Part shown: positions 11,134 through 24,208 of the stretch, piece after piece
How the letters are laid out: the number at the start of each line of letters is the position of its first letter
Numbering within the stretch: the stretch's first letter is position 1
Source: Prostheceraeus crozeri
Lineage: Eukaryota > Platyhelminthes > Polycladida > Euryleptidae
Assembly (NCBI GenBank): GCA_907163375.1
Contig: CAJQUW010006111.1
Location: forward strand, 242,001 to 306,000
Direction: 5' to 3'
Length of the DNA stretch: 64,000 bases
Translations under genes and position numbers: made by a program
The notes under the pieces: generated by a model
The model's input: the letters and a program-made list of their open reading frames with translations, nothing else
Database searches by the model: none
Told to the model about the DNA's origin: nothing

Positions 11134-12899
11134 CTAGTTCACTTCTATTCTTTCCCCCACATTTTTCAAGTTTTCCAAAATCATCAAAATCCGCCAAAGT
11201 TAGTCACATTGGGTTTATAATAGACTTCATCTGTCACTGAGTGACACCACAACACGACTGAGAAGTCTTACTTGAACCCTGGGATGAAGGATTGGTCCCT
11301 TGGATACTCAGTTAGAATACAAGGTACAGCTGTGATCATGAACTTCGTGTGATTGTTGTCTACAGACAAATGACGAGCAGTTGTCCAATTCTGAGGCTGT
11401 AAATATTAGATAAGAGGAGTTTTACACACTCAACACTATGCGACGTTAGTGAGACTGCCCGTAGGAGCAAGAGAAGATAGTTGACGATGCAACACTTGCG
11501 GGTGTCAACAACAGGAATGTGGGGGGGGGGAAGATTAGAAGTACCGAAAAGTTGGCTAAACAAGCACATTGAATGGATAGGAATTACAGTAATGACAGCT
11601 CCTGATGATTCGGAATATTCACTCAACACGTGCCTCAGCACACTCAACGTTACTTTCATCATCGGAAACAAATACGAGGCAAAAATGTTTTCTTGAAGTG
11701 TGCTGGCATTTGGCAATCTTCATGAGTTTCGTAGCATTACCATGATCATGGTGTTGATAATCAACCGCAGCACCGAAATTCCATGTAAATTGTGCCATGA
11801 TGGCAGATTCGATAACTGCCTCTGACTGCATGACGAAAGCTTATTTGTCAAAGGTTGATTTACTGATATTTCATGCCCAATACAAGGAATTACATCGTCT
11901 TAGGAACTGTGGATTGTGTATCGAAATGCGAAAATACGCCTTTTATAAGGAAAAGAAAATGATTAAAAACATATTATTATAACTAAACCTCAGCATCATG
12001 CAGGAAATGTAGTACCGCATTGCTGATCGTACTTCCACCTGAAATCAAAGAAGTAGTGTTATTGTGTTAATTTCTATGCCTGTAATTGAACTCACTGTCT
12101 ATGTTGCTTAAAGCACGCGACGATTCGCGTCTCGTGTTTCAAATAACATAGAAAGTTCGTTCAATTATGGTGGAAGCACTGCAAGCTATGAGGTAATAAA
12201 CAGTTCCTGTCTGTACCAAGATAGCAAAGGTCCAAAGCATGGATTTCTATGTAGTATTCTATATCGGGATGAGACACTACCGATATCTACAGACATTAGT
12301 AGTCCTGTTTTGAAGACAGTTGACTGTTAAGTATCACGATTATACTTTCTCAGTGACTCTCAAATGTGCTGTCGATGGTTGTAGCACAAATTGTAGAACC
12401 CAAATAGAAAACAAGATCATGCTATTTCATTTTATTGTTTCCCAAAAGACGCTGAAAGATTCAGGAAAATATTGGCTGCAAAATACGTATTTAAAACCTC
12501 TTTTAAATATTACCACCCTAGCTATAATCAATTAATAAGTGAATTAATATTTCTTGCTTTCATATTCTATTATAGATTTGTTATTATGTGGCACTTGTAT
12601 TGGATTCATATTAAAGTTGTTTTGGAAATCTAGAGCATGTATTAAGCGCGTGGAACTTTATTAACAAAGGGATTGCCACATCAGCGCTATTCCATGCGGC
12701 GGAGAGTCACTGACAATTAAAGCTTTCTGGAGCATGTGATGGCACATAGCAACGACAGAGGAACTGTTTGGAAGAAGAGAGAGAGAGTCGGTACTATGAC
12801 TGATGACCCGCACTAGTTTGGAAAGTGCTCGGGTGTCTTCGATGCTTGTTTCAATGTTTCACTCCGGCATTCATTGATTGATTGCATTAAAACTCACAT
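11134..12899. other. Unassigned sequence
   Basis: I find no supported gene or element. There is a G run at 11521-11530 and a short GAGA run near 12777. The small open frames on both strands have no recognisable motifs. Confidence 0.35.
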
Positions 12900-13700
12900 G
12901 CTGGCATTCTACTCGCACTTCGTATTTCTATTCATACTCACAAGGTTATTATCTGCAGCTCTCAAATCTACGCTGATGATACTGCTCTAATCTCAGAAAT
13001 CTTCTACAAATTAAAGCTGTCCGTCCACAACAGAATTAGGAAATTCATGTGAATAGTGGGGCATGAAGACAACGTCGACAAATGCAAAGTTATGTCACCA
13101 AGCAATGATCGCATCCTTATCAACGGACGCCAGTTGAAAGCGTGGACGAATTTACCTTTCTGGGCAGCGTTTTCCCTGATTCCTCGTCCGACATCACAAA
13201 TAGGACAGCTCTAGCTTCCCAAACCTTTGGCGAGCGTCGTATCAGCCGTACTCTTAAGGTCAGACTGTACAAAGCCCTCACAATACCTGCAGCCATCTAC
13301 GCATGAGACATGGACACTGAAAAGTGAAGAGAAAAGAAAACTGGAGGTCTTCGAAATGAGGTGTCTGCGTGCCATTTGTGGAACCAGCATCCGAGACCGC
13401 ATTCCGAACAAAACCATCAGTCGGAACCTCCACATGAACACCACCATCGTAGATGTAATTCTGAAGAGAAGACTAAGCTGGTTTGGCCACGTAGCGAGAA
13501 GACCGTCAGATCACAATGTCTCAAGGGCATTCAGACAGGACTTCTCCAACCCAAGACCGCGCGGAATACCAGCGAAAAAGATGGAGGAACGGACACGGGC
13601 CTGCCAATCAACACCTTGGAACGCCAAGCCCAGAATAGGGGAAGTTGGAGCCGTTGGAGCAGACTGGTGGGAGCAAGGGGCGATCATAGCAATTCAGTCA
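12900..13700 (+). pseudogene. RTE-like LINE relic
   Basis: At 12969 the reading YADDTALISE gives the RT catalytic motif. Further on, in other frames, come NVDKCKVMSPSNDRILINGR, ETWTLKSEEKRKLEVFEMRC and RRLSWFGHVARRP, a set typical of the RT thumb and C-terminus in RTE-clade elements. The frame at 13227-13772 is the longest open piece (181 codons). The family-like C-terminus (LPINTLERQAQNRGSW) is read in the frame of 13361-13714. There is at least one stop near 13047 and several frame changes. It is truncated at the 5-prime side of the RT domain, and no tail is visible. Confidence 0.8.
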
Positions 13701-13772
13701 AGTCATGTCATTAACCATGAAATGCGGTTTATTGCGATGTATGACACGCTCATCAATGCCAAGGTTCACTAA

Positions 13773-16712
13773 CAATTTGGCAATCTTTCGGTTGTTTACT
13801 TTCTTCAGATACAGATCTAATCTCACAGCATCGATCATGCTAACTTAATCGAAATGAAATTAAAATGATATCTCTCTGTTGTGATGAAACAATTGACATA
13901 TCCCTACACCACAAGTAACAAAACAGAAAATAGACAGATGATCTAGCAACTAATAATCCTTGATCACAAGTGTTGTCATTTCATCGAATTTCTCTCCGCT
14001 CATGCGGTTTCTCAAGTTAGGCCGGAGGGTGACCTCAGACAATCGCAGGAGCGCACAATTCAGTCTGGACGCTCTTCCTGAAGATTACCTACCTTGTTTT
14101 AGGTCGATTTGAACCTTGAAAGATAGGCTCTTGTCGGTGCAAGATTGCGCTGATTTATGTGATGCGACCACTTTCAGCTCGTGCAATCACACGATCGTAT
14201 TATTATATCATGAATGATTCTCGGATCAGGTTCGGGATATGATCTTTTCTTATCAGGTTCAGGCAGACTTGGCCTGTCCCAAAATTGATGTAGCCCAACC
14301 CCACGCTTCTCATAAGTGGTAACCATGTCATCACCCTCAAAACTCCCGGTGATAATGATTTTAAGGCCTTGAGTCAGGTACATGAACTTCACTTGATGAT
14401 GCATCGCTGATGGTGTAGGCTAGCTACCAGCATTTCATGTATGTGTAAAGACAATGTGCTGATCACTGCGATGTTGAAAGAAGATAACAAGCTGACAGCA
14501 ATGAATTCACATAAATTCGGAAAATTGATTTTTGAGGCAGTTAATTCACCGTGCACAGCGCTACAGCACCGTTTTCCCAATCATTGCTGAAATATTTTTT
14601 GAAGACTCAGTCTTTCACTTTTTCTTGACGGCACACGATGCATTCATTTGTCGTCATTATTCTTGAACATATTTGAGAATTTGAATGACGTATTCTGTGT
14701 CTCAATTACGCAATTATTCAGTGCAAAACAGCAGTTCCCTCCAAAACAGCTGTTTCTTCGACTGTGCAGATAATACTCCTTACTAAAAGCAGTTCAACCA
14801 ATTTGAGATAAGATATCAAACATATGGTAGACTAATGAGCAAACTGTTTTGCAAGCTTTTCCAGTGCAAGCGTGAACTAACAATCTTCGGAGTATTCATG
14901 AAGAAAGCATATTCAGTACATTATAGAAGATCAAACACATCGAAATTCTGTAAACAGACAGGAAATTGAGAAAATTGCAGTCAAAGGTAGCGCTATTGAG
15001 CAATGTTTGGAAGTTAAAGTGATTTATGAACTCTAACTCCTTGTAGCTTGTACTGTCCAGACAGAGAACGTCTGCGAATAATAGACGTACTCTAACAGTG
15101 GCCACGCCTTTGTCCACAACGGTAGCCTCCTAGGTATATTCTCGTTTCATCCTTTAGTGAGAAAATGACTTTTTCAGGAGATTAAGTCAGGACTTTGTGA
15201 TTACTTTACGACATTACTATTTCCTTCCTTGTCCACCTATTTCGATGAGTAATAAGTCCAAAGAAAGGTCAGAAAATGCATGCTCGCGATTCACTATCAT
15301 GCTCATGAAATATGAATAGAGTGATTTTCGTATATTGACCACTGCCCAGGGAGCACAATGACGGATACAAGTCTATCATAGCTCATTTGAAAGCTGGGAA
15401 TACAAGCTCTCGAATGCTGAAGGACACCCTGATGAGCGGCACGATTGAAGGGCTTGACAATCGATTGAATCCCAACATTCTGTGGGTTTTTCATGATCAA
15501 CTGTGCAATTCTGCAAAATTGCGTGCTAACCAATGAGCTATCACCTGTCCGAGAAATGGACGTATACACCACTGTTGCATGTTGAATGATATGCTCATTA
15601 TAATAACACCTACAGTATACATACCGTTTCATAAATAATTGCACAAAAAAGTTAACTTTTTTCAAATGTAATTTTCATGTTGAAGTGCTGCTTCAATTTT
15701 GACGAACGATGCACCATATGAAACCTTATGCTCCACTGATTATTATGACAGACATTTTACTTTCGTAAGTGGTCAGTTGTGGTCAGCAGGCTCTACGAAA
15801 GAAAATTATAAACGTTTTCTTTGATGCAGGATTTTAGCATGAAGGCGACAGAATTTATTAATGAAAATTGACAGATAGTGTGAGCTATCATTCAGCTTCA
15901 TCATGATGTGAAGATTTTAAGATTCGTTGAATGTGTAAGGAGATACAGTACCAATAAGTTATACCAAAAATTGTTACTAAAAGAACATCTGACGCGATTA
16001 TTCAATGTTGATGATGCTCAATTTCAATTAACTTAATGGTGTGAAAGGTTATGTTTAGTGCTTTATATTGGCAGAGCATTAAAGTTGTGTCTGGTCAGTT
16101 GTGGTCAGCAGACTTAAAAGTATGAATCTTTGGTCAATTCATTTACTGATGCTTACAAACAAAACTATGGAATGCAGAAAATTAAGATTATCTGCATTGA
16201 ATCAGGCTTCTGTTAAACTTACAGATGATATATTGTTTTTACTCAATTAACACTTTTATTTGATTTTGCGCCTAATGTCGCGTTAACAATGCTTTTAGCG
16301 GTCAAATGCACACAGCTATATATACAATGTATTAAAGCTGGCGTTTTCCAGTTTGGGTTTAAAAGAATGCTGGTGGTATCAGCTCCAAGAATATGTAAGT
16401 TTTGTCAAGATCGGTTCATCCGCTCAGCAGACTCACTCATTCGGTTGAGGTCACAATTTTTTGAATCTCCGATCTGCAGGCGGGGCCACCTGTGACTGTC
16501 AGCTCTGCACCTGCTGACGCCTGCGTCCGATAAGGTGATCGACAAGATTTTTACAACTCAATCAATGATGACAGGAGGACAGACGAGTGCCGACATGAAT
16601 GATCAGCGCCTATGAAGTAGCAAACTTTCAATCACTAATTACTTCATTTAATTAGGCAAACCGTGACTGCTTCCTAAGCCTAGTGTCTCGACTGGTCAAG
16701 TGAATAAATTGG
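13773..16712. other. Unassigned sequence with a short dispersed repeat
   Basis: I find no supported gene. GTCAGTTGTGGTCAGCAG occurs at about 15772 and again at about 16095, an 18-bp direct repeat 323 bp apart. The open frames here, including a 120-codon minus-strand one at 15303-15665, have no family features I can name. Confidence 0.35.
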
Positions 16713-16720
16713 GTAATCAA

Positions 16721-17403
16721 CAGGGACCTTAGGATTCTGCGAAGCGCAGATAATCGCAGAAAATGCAGAAAACGATGGAAATTTCTGAAAAACGCAGATT
16801 TTCTACAATTTGAATAAAAGTACGTAGACCTCTTTGTTTATGCTGTTTTTGCTTCAATTATGGTATTTATATCAACTACAGGTCTTCATCTCCATTATAT
16901 TATCGCGTGCCCATGAAGTGCGGCAGCGGTGCTTCGACTTCAATTGCTTGTTAATAGCGCTGATGTTGAGCAATCTTTTTGTAGTTAACGTAATATAGAT
17001 ACATGTAGGAGACAAAATCTTAAAGACGGCAACTTGAAAGACATGCTGAAAATTACTTTCAACTCTCTCTGAAATTTTGATCCATATATTTTATAAAAAT
17101 TCATTTGGACATCTGTCTTTTATATGTACATACAGAATACAGTGTAGTACCAGTCATACCAGGACCACTTCTATAGGCTATGTATACGAAATATAGAGCC
17201 TATGTGGTATATGCACTGAGATACGTGCCTATTATATCTGAGCACAATTTTATTCAGAACAAATTTATTCAATATGTAGTTAGTTACTAGTTGCCTAATA
17301 ATATTGTAATACGAATTATACGAACCTTACTAGTTGTTATTTTAAGAAATAGGACCACAAAAAGTTAGATCGCAGAAATCGGGCGCAGAATCCTAGGGCC
17401 CTG
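16721..17403. mobile_element. Non-autonomous hAT element with perfect 8-bp TSD
   Basis: The left end CAGGGACCTTAGGATTCTGC and the right end, read inverted, CAGGGCCCTAGGATTCTGCG are near-identical terminal repeats. Both flanks carry GTAATCAA (16713-16720 and 17404-17411), a perfect 8-bp target duplication. The CAGGG terminus plus 8-bp duplication are hAT hallmarks. Length is 683 bp. There is no transposase frame. Just inside both ends are copies of CGCAGAA, plausible subterminal transposase-binding motifs. Confidence 0.93.
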
Positions 17404-17411
17404 GTAATCAA

Positions 17412-19660
17412 TCAGTATATGAGATGAACCAAACAAAATTTTGTGTCGGAGTTTGTGTAAACCCATGCATCTCTCAAAAATTCAGCTGAATTGATATTTT
17501 AGCGAATCTCAGTTAATGAACTGATACAATTATCACATGTACAAAATGTAGAATGACGTAACATTGCGGTATCTTTGGCAAACTAAGTCGAAGGGATTTC
17601 TGTTACAATAGCCAACCTCGGTTGATAGTCGCTTAATCTGTGACTGACTTCTGACGCCAATGATCTCATTTTTCCTCTCCAGGTGTTGTTTTATTCGCTA
17701 ACAAAGTCAATAATGTGGGGATAGGAAACGCGTGTAATCAAAGCCAGGAGAGAGGATATTGTAGAAAATATTTCCTTGAAAGGTTACAAGTGAAAGTGTT
17801 TTATCGATAACAGTTTCAGTCGAAAATTTTCAAAACTGAACAATCTTTCTTATCATACTTTGGAAACTAAGCAAATATTTTGACTTTTATTAATCAACAG
17901 TTTTCGCCTGGTTAAGGTTGTCAGTTGAAGCCGGAATATGTTGACACATTCTTCTGCTGCGTGTCTGTGTCCAGCATGGATTGACCAGAGATCACTCATT
18001 AATGCAAATGCTTTCATTTCCGCATTCAAAACTCACATTTTTATGCAATTATATTATTGAGTTTAAAACTAGGAGATAGTAGAATGACGGTAGGTAGATG
18101 CAGGCACGCGGGAGCAGTTTGAAAGTTGAGGGGCAAAAGGAAACGTATGCCTGTTTTGGTAATTGTTGTCTAAACGCTCTATGAAGCGTTTTTTTGAAAG
18201 GGTGTTAGTTGATGTCAAAGAGTAGGCCTAATGCATCCATTATGAATCTTTATTTGCACTATTATGAATTTGTTGATGCAAGACCACGGTACAATACCCT
18301 CCTTCGACGTTCATTAAACTAATTCAAAATTTTACTCTCCTTAGAACAATATTAGAGTTTATGAGTTTACTATGAAATTAGAAAATTCAAGTATGTGCAA
18401 ACACAAAGTTTACCTCATACTTATGCCTCATACTTAAACTCGATTTAAATTCCACCTTTTCTTTCTATTCCTGAAAGTCTTGAATGTTATAGAAAGATGA
18501 TATTATGTTATTATACCACTGTCAATAAAAGTTTTCTGCATGTAAAACCAAGTAAATTCTTAGCAAAATTTTTATAAGTCAACTACGTCAAAAGTGGATT
18601 GCCTCTCTCGAGTTCTCAAAATGAATTGCTTCATCATATCTTGAATGTCATTGAATGTCTGAAATACATTGCCGAAATATTGCTTAATCAAAAGATAGAA
18701 TACTTAAAAACATTTTCACCATGAAATATTTTGAGGACAATAAAGGTAATACAGTAAGTAATTTGCCGGATAACGTCGACACCCATGTGGGAAGCGGCCA
18801 AACATTGGACGATATCTTATATTCTCGACTCGTCAGTATTCCGAGAAGTTGTTATTTATATGATAAGGCTAACCACTTGTATTGAATGCACATTAATGAT
18901 ATTTGAAATGCAGCATGATATCACAGCTACACCGCCAACTTCATCCCTAATACATGTACGTGTATATGCATGTAATACAGTACTTACAAAACTTGACCTG
19001 TTAGATAGTACATGTGTATAATGTACATTTAGGCCTAATGTATCAAGCTGCTTGTTTAGCCTGCTTCCTACTACGTGTAGTAGGTGAAAAGACAGTACTT
19101 TTGTAACATTTTTGCAGCACAGTACTATTGTAAACATGTCAGCTGTACCCAACGTTGACAGACTGTACAAATGTGGTATTGTTTTATTTTCCCACCCAAA
19201 TACATGTAGCCCTACCTTTGTATCGTCTAAGACTGTAATCTGATGAATCAACATCTCAGCTAGCCTTTGAGATGAAAATGAGTCACATTATCTCGTGTGC
19301 AGCCACTTCTTCAATATGCAGAATTCATATAAGTATTTTCAGCGTTTCACTTCCATATAAGGAAATTCCATAGAGGAATCCTTACCTGAATGCGTCATGT
19401 CATATCTGTATGTAGGCTGCTACTTAAAAATTCTAAGTTAATCAGTAATAATTGAAATTTTTCTTATTGTTGGTAAGAAAATGGATAATTCATGTTTTTA
19501 AAAAAAAAACACTGTATACAAATTGCGGTACCAAAACGGCTGCTCTGGTACAAACGGATGGTGATAAACCCAAACCAGGTGGCCTACTGTTAAGCTGAAC
19601 AAGTGCCGAAAAAAATATTGACGAATTAAAATATTAATCATTATTAAATATCCGAAGAAA
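17412..19660. other. Unassigned sequence
   Basis: No gene or element can be supported. The 18.9-19.2 kb part is rich in TACATG/CATGTA motifs, and the two overlapping open frames there (18785-19021 plus, 18856-19254 minus) look fortuitous. Confidence 0.35.
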
Positions 19661-19674
19661 CTTTCTTTTTGGAC

Positions 19675-19880
19675 TATTTTCTATTACGAGTTATCGGGTT
19701 GGACGAGTTAAGCGAAGTTAAATATATGTGTCAGATAGTAGATTTTGAAGGGATTTTTATCGATGACGAGTTAAGTGTGAATGACGAGTTATCCGAATAC
19801 TACTGTACTTTGCCCGATCGAAATATTTGGGGGGGGGCAGCTTCCCCCCTTGCCCCCCTGCTCACGCGTCCATGGGTAGA
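19675..19880. mobile_element. Fragments of DNA transposon ends (pogo-like and hAT-like)
   Basis: 19682-19816 has repeated GACGAGTTA motifs and, read inverted, ends TACAGTAGTATTCGGATAAC, which resembles pogo/Tigger-type termini. I could not find a matching left end. It is followed at 19829-19870 by a G-rich/C-rich mirror stretch ending CTCACGCGTCCATG, similar to the C-rich end of the hAT elements near 28.3 kb. Both calls rest on resemblance only. Confidence 0.3.
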
Positions 19881-20764
19881 TGGTGTTTGATACATGAAGG
19901 GTTTGAGCAGCTCTCAGAGGTGAGATAAAAACCCGACTCAGTTTGTGTGTTGATTATCCAAGATACAAAGCAAGTCATCCATCGTAGTCTAAGATGATGC
20001 GATATAATAATACTTGTAGGTCACAACCTTAGATGTGAATTTTCCGGACTGGGTTCGGAATCTCTGCCCACGAAAATGACGTGTTTTGGGACAACGTTCA
20101 GTTGTAGTTGTGGCATCTGATAACATCTGAAAGTTCCGATGAGAGATGGTCGAATTTCTAACCTTTAGAATTCTCAAAGTTTGCAGTTCTTCAACACGAC
20201 CTGGTATTCATACCTCGAAGGTCAGTAAATGATATAGCAGGATATTGGGGAAATCCATATATTACTTTCATGTTACACTGAGGTAAATCCACACTGCACT
20301 TTCTGTCCTAGATCTAATGACTGAATTCTCATCATTGCCCTTAGTTGTCAGATCTCTCTCTCTCTCCACGCAGCAAGTGAATTCCTCGACTATTTTGTCT
20401 TGTGAAGAGAACTTGTTGAACCTCTACATCGAGGAAGACCGAACCAATCTTCATAATTGCTTTCAGAATGATGAGAATGTAATCCTTTAAGATAATGGGA
20501 AGAGATTAGGTTCTTATCATCTCTTGAAGGGAATTATTGCATTATGGCAATTGTACTGCAGATTGGGTGCAACTCAAGATGCAACTGTGAACTCAAATAC
20601 TTTTCAAATACAAATCCATCTTCCAAGACCGGTAGGAAGACATCATGAGCTGATGACGCTTGACACGTTGGAAGGTGGTCACACTTCTCATCTGCTGAAC
20701 GTTTCAACTGACTTGAAATGCATTTGAATACTCTTCCGAGTTGTTGGTAGGACATTGTAGAAGA

Positions 20765-20935
20765 TATGCCTGTTCGACAAACGACTTACGGTGAAAGTTA
20801 CAATAAGAATGAAATTAAATAAACGATTGATCAAATTGCCATGCAAAGAATGTGCGGATGATGGGATTCGAACCTGCGACCTCAGGTTATCTACACCTAC
20901 ACTGGACCATCTGAGCTGCGACCTCTTACATGCGA
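20765..20935 (-). mobile_element. tRNA-derived SINE
   Basis: On the minus strand the head reads GTCGCAGCTCAGATGGTCCA (A box AGCTCAGATGGT, plus-strand 20906-20917) and then GGTTCGAATCCC (B box, plus-strand 20862-20873), followed by CATCATCCGCA like a tRNA 3-prime half. The anticodon arm does not fold as a tRNA gene should, and non-tRNA sequence follows, so this is a SINE rather than a tRNA gene. Its 3-prime border is uncertain. It ends within about 60 bp of the next hAT element. Confidence 0.65.
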
Positions 20936-21175
20936 CTGTGTCAATTGGCAGGATGAAACCCACAGCATTACACATCAGGGAATCTGTAGAAACCAGGGAT
21001 GTGGAGTCCTATCATTTTGATAGGACTCTGACTCCGGGGGTTGATAGGACTCCGACTGCGGGTGGCAAGTATATAAACTTAGTTTTTTTGAAAAATTAAC
21101 GGGTAGCCTACATCACAGATCATTATAGGGTTACCTAAACCTATCTTTGGTGATCATTGCTGCATCAAATATCAA

Positions 21176-21412
21176 TCATTTTCGATGAAAGTTGATCAAA
21201 TGGCGCTTTAAGTTGGATGCATACGACTCGGCTCCTCCCATCTTCTTGATGTGTGCTTCACACGTTTTTTCTCCATTCTCTACCAGGCAGGAAAATCCCC
21301 ATCTTTCTAAAAAAAAAATGAGTACACTTTCGATTTTAATATCCGCTTTAGAGGAGCCATCACACACGATTAACGTGAGGGTAAGATGCAATGCTCTCAA
21401 ACAAACTAGCAT
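21176..21412 (-). pseudogene. BED zinc-finger-like remnant of hAT transposase
   Basis: The frame reads WGFSCLVENGEKTCEAH, then YASNLKRHLINFHRK and a stop. The spacing W...F..ENGE..C followed by SNLKRHL...H is that of a BED finger. The second metal-binding Cys is not in its usual place: CEAH stands where C..C is expected. The family context is strong because it lies inside a hAT-ended element with a target duplication. The rest of the transposase is absent: the frame stops right after the finger. Confidence 0.6.
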
Positions 21413-21680
21413 TTCATTTTTGTCTCTGATGTGACTTTTGGTGCACAGGTGTGATCGAGGCTAGGAAGGCTTGTCTTCTCTACTAAATCACCGAGTGAAA
21501 AGACAATCCTTTTTTCACTATCACGGTTCATTCCCTCAACTATTACAAGCTTTGCATGCAGCAGTGTCTCTGTACTTTTGTTTGACGGAGAAAGTTGACA
21601 TCAAGACAGTGACAGCTATGCACGAGGATAAATGATTTGCTTGCATTATGTTATTTCGGGCCTACCTATAAGCCGGAGTC

Positions 21681-22168
21681 TGGAGTCCTATCATTTCGAT
21701 AGGACTCCGACTCCGGGGGTTGATAGGACTCCGACTCCGGGGGTTGATAGGACTCCGGGACTCCGACTCCGTGGGTTGATAGGACTCCGGGACTCCGACT
21801 CCGTGGGTTGATAGGACTCCGGGGGTTGATATAGGACTCCGGGGGTTGATAGGACTCCGACTCGGGGGGTTGATAGGACTCCAGGACTCGGGGGGTTGAT
21901 AGGACTCCGGGACTCCGGGGGTTGATAGGACTCCGACTCCGGGGGTTGATAGGACTCCGGGACTCCGGGGGGTTGATAGGACTCCGACTCGGGGGGTTGA
22001 TAGGACTCCGGGACTCCGGGGGTTGATAGGACTCCGACTCCGGGGGTTGATAGGACTCCGACTCGGGGGGTTGATAGGACTCCGACTCGGGGGGTTGATA
22101 GGACTCCGACTCTGGGGGTTGATAGGACTCCGACTCTGGGGGTTGATAGGACTCCGGGACTCCGACTC
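21681..22168. repeat. Minisatellite of 24-bp and related units inside hAT right end
   Basis: The unit TTGATAGGACTCCGACTCCG recurs about 20 times, with longer variants that insert GGGACTCC. The array opens with the hairpin GGAGTCCTATC...GATAGGACTCC, and the same hairpin followed by about two units stands at the left end of the element (21001-21062). The repeats are therefore multiplied subterminal sequence of the hAT element. The long minus-strand frames rich in PESYQPPESE and SRSPINP are just the array read as codons. Confidence 0.92.
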
Positions 22169-22180
22169 CCTGGTAGAAAG

Positions 22181-23404
22181 ACATTTCACAATGATTGAAG
22201 TGACATTATTCACATCTAAAGTACTTTGCTGTGGCTATGTATCTCCGTCGTCCTCAATAACCTCAAATCAATGAAATGTATCGTTAGATCGTCGGCGAAG
22301 AGGAAGAAGTGGCAAGGAAGACGATCTCCTCTTCTCTGAGATATTTCTAACAAAAGGAGGCGAATTCTCGTTGGGATTAAACAACGGCTACCTTTACAAT
22401 GTCATGTGAATAGTTGGGATGTAAAAACTGAAATAACGCGAGTCTTGCTGAAAGCATTCGATATCAATGGAGGTTGAAGCAATAAATTCAAATATTGGCT
22501 TTGTTCCACCGATTGAAGAGGAAAAAAAGCCAAAATGATCAATTATTCCTTTCACTGCCTTTTGTAACAGTTGATCTTCTTTCGCTTGCCGTAGGAGAGC
22601 TGCTCATAGAATTCTGCGAAAATTCTGACCTCAAGACGAATTATCGTCGTTGTGAACCGTGTCTCAACCCGAGGAGACCTCAACACGGTCCCAGACTGAT
22701 ATTCGGATAGCCCGGGCAGCACCGATCAAAACCATAGTTGATTGCGGTGTACAGGAGGCGATGTGAGTCTTGGAAACGTGGTAAAAGAAGACCTCAAAAC
22801 GCATTGGTCACGATCGGCCGAGATAGACGACCTTAATCAAGCAGCAAACGTCTAGCCCAGCATCCCATAGAAACAGAGGATTCAAATAGGGATGATTGAG
22901 GGAATGATGAGTGTCAAAGAACACTCCCATAACAGCAAAAACATGCACAAATCAAGATGATGACAGTGTGTTCCATGTGTACGGACTTCGGCTGCACAGC
23001 AGCATCGTGTGCAAATGAAGGAATGTTCCGCAGGGGTGTGGTGGCATAATTCATGGGTTGAGTGATTGACTGCACAACACAGGCAAGACCGTTAATGGAC
23101 TTCAATATTTTTTCAAATGCTTTTGGGATATTTTGCATATTTTGATTTCCTCAAATATTTTTGAATATTTCTGTTTTCGGACTATATCAAAAGATTTAGG
23201 ATAACTCAAATATTTCCCTTTTTGTAAAAGGCTTTGAAGAGAAATGATAATAATCGTGAACATTTACGGAGTACATCGATAAGCTGCTGCCACCTCCTCA
23301 TCGCCACCCACTGGAAGCCGCCATCGTTTGCCGTTGTCATGACAGAGAAAGATGCCCGCTACGACCACCACGTACTACTGTTTTCACATTTTCATTGCCT
23401 TTGT
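22181..23404. other. Unassigned sequence
   Basis: No supported gene. The small frames at 22495-22710 and 22914-23138 show no family motifs or credible splice sites. Confidence 0.35.
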
Positions 23405-23506
23405 GGACATAGACATCGAAGAATTCATCAGCTGAACGGTGCAGATGTAGGAATGCCGTTGAGGACATAGACATCGAAGAATTCATCAGCTGAACGGTGC
23501 AGATGT
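23405..23506. repeat. Two-copy tandem duplication, 58-bp period
   Basis: GGACATAGACATCGAAGAAT starts at 23405 and again at 23463. The identical part is 44 bp, with 14 bp of different sequence between the copies. Confidence 0.9.
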
Positions 23507-23634
23507 GCTTCCTCCTTCTAACAGGACTTTCAATAAAAGCTGTCAGGTTTGTAAAGTTTGTCAGGTTTACTTGAAGTGCATCTCCTTTGTATACCATACC
23601 GCTCGTTGTACTGGTGAATAAAGTATTTCATTAT

Positions 23635-24200
23635 CAGGCGCGGATACAGATTCTTGGTGAGGGAGGTTTGGCACAATAGAACGGCGTATATTAAATATTT
23701 TTCGAGGAGCCTATTTTCCTGTTATTAGACCCATATTAAATACTTGATGTAATATATAATAATATATGCCGGTGTGATGTAAAGCCTGCTTTATGTATGT
23801 ACTTGATATACTTAAAATTGATATTATAAATTTTCATTGATACGGAAATATTAGATCAGAACATGATTGATTGGCAGGATAGTTTTCTTGGATGCTGTTT
23901 CACAAATCGTTCAATTATCTGTTCAGTCGAGAGGACAGACGCTTCCATATAATACATCTCCATCAGTTGGTGTTCTCGTCTTGGTTTATTAACACGTTTC
24001 AATGTTGCTAGGAAAACCAGGTTACATAATAGAGAATTGGAAGAATTAGTCGGTCTCTATGTACTTTGATCAAATTGTATTGCCAAGATAAATAGACTAC
24101 AGAAATTTGTATGAATACAGGAAAATAGCAATATATTTAAAAATCCTTAAACTCCGAGAGAGGGGGGTTGAACCCCATGAACCTCCTGGATCCGCTACTG
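23635..24200. mobile_element. Probable non-autonomous hAT element
   Basis: The left end CAGGCGCGGATACAG and the right end, read inverted, CAGTAGCGGATCCAG are similar. The flanks TTCATTAT (23627-23634) and ATTATTAT (24201-24208) agree at 6 of 8 positions. The terminus, a C/G-rich subterminal block near 24160 and the 566-bp length resemble the better-preserved hAT copies at 27.8 and 31.3 kb. No coding frame. Confidence 0.6.
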
Positions 24201-24208
24201 ATTATTAT

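Larger units (their letters stand above)
20994..22172 (-). mobile_element. hAT element with BED-finger remnant and amplified end
   Basis: The left end is CAGGGATGTGGAGTCC and the right end, read inverted, is CAGGGAGTCGGAGTCC, a hAT-type terminus. The flanks are GTAGAAAC (20986-20993) and GTAGAAAG (22173-22180), an 8-bp target duplication with one difference. Length is 1,179 bp. The interior holds a minus-strand frame with a BED-finger-like end, the DNA-binding domain found at the N-terminus of many hAT transposases. The right subterminal region has expanded into a minisatellite. The catalytic RNase H-like part is missing, so it is not autonomous. Confidence 0.88.

Noticed and set aside
20862-20935. 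tRNA gene on the minus strand
   Set aside because: A and B boxes are present, but the anticodon arm does not pair and unrelated sequence follows, as expected for a SINE.
21662-22213. Long minus-strand frames with PESESYQP and SRSPINP repeats, like structural proteins
   Set aside because: They coincide with the minisatellite in the hAT end; two overlapping frames are equally open, and there is no start or splice context.
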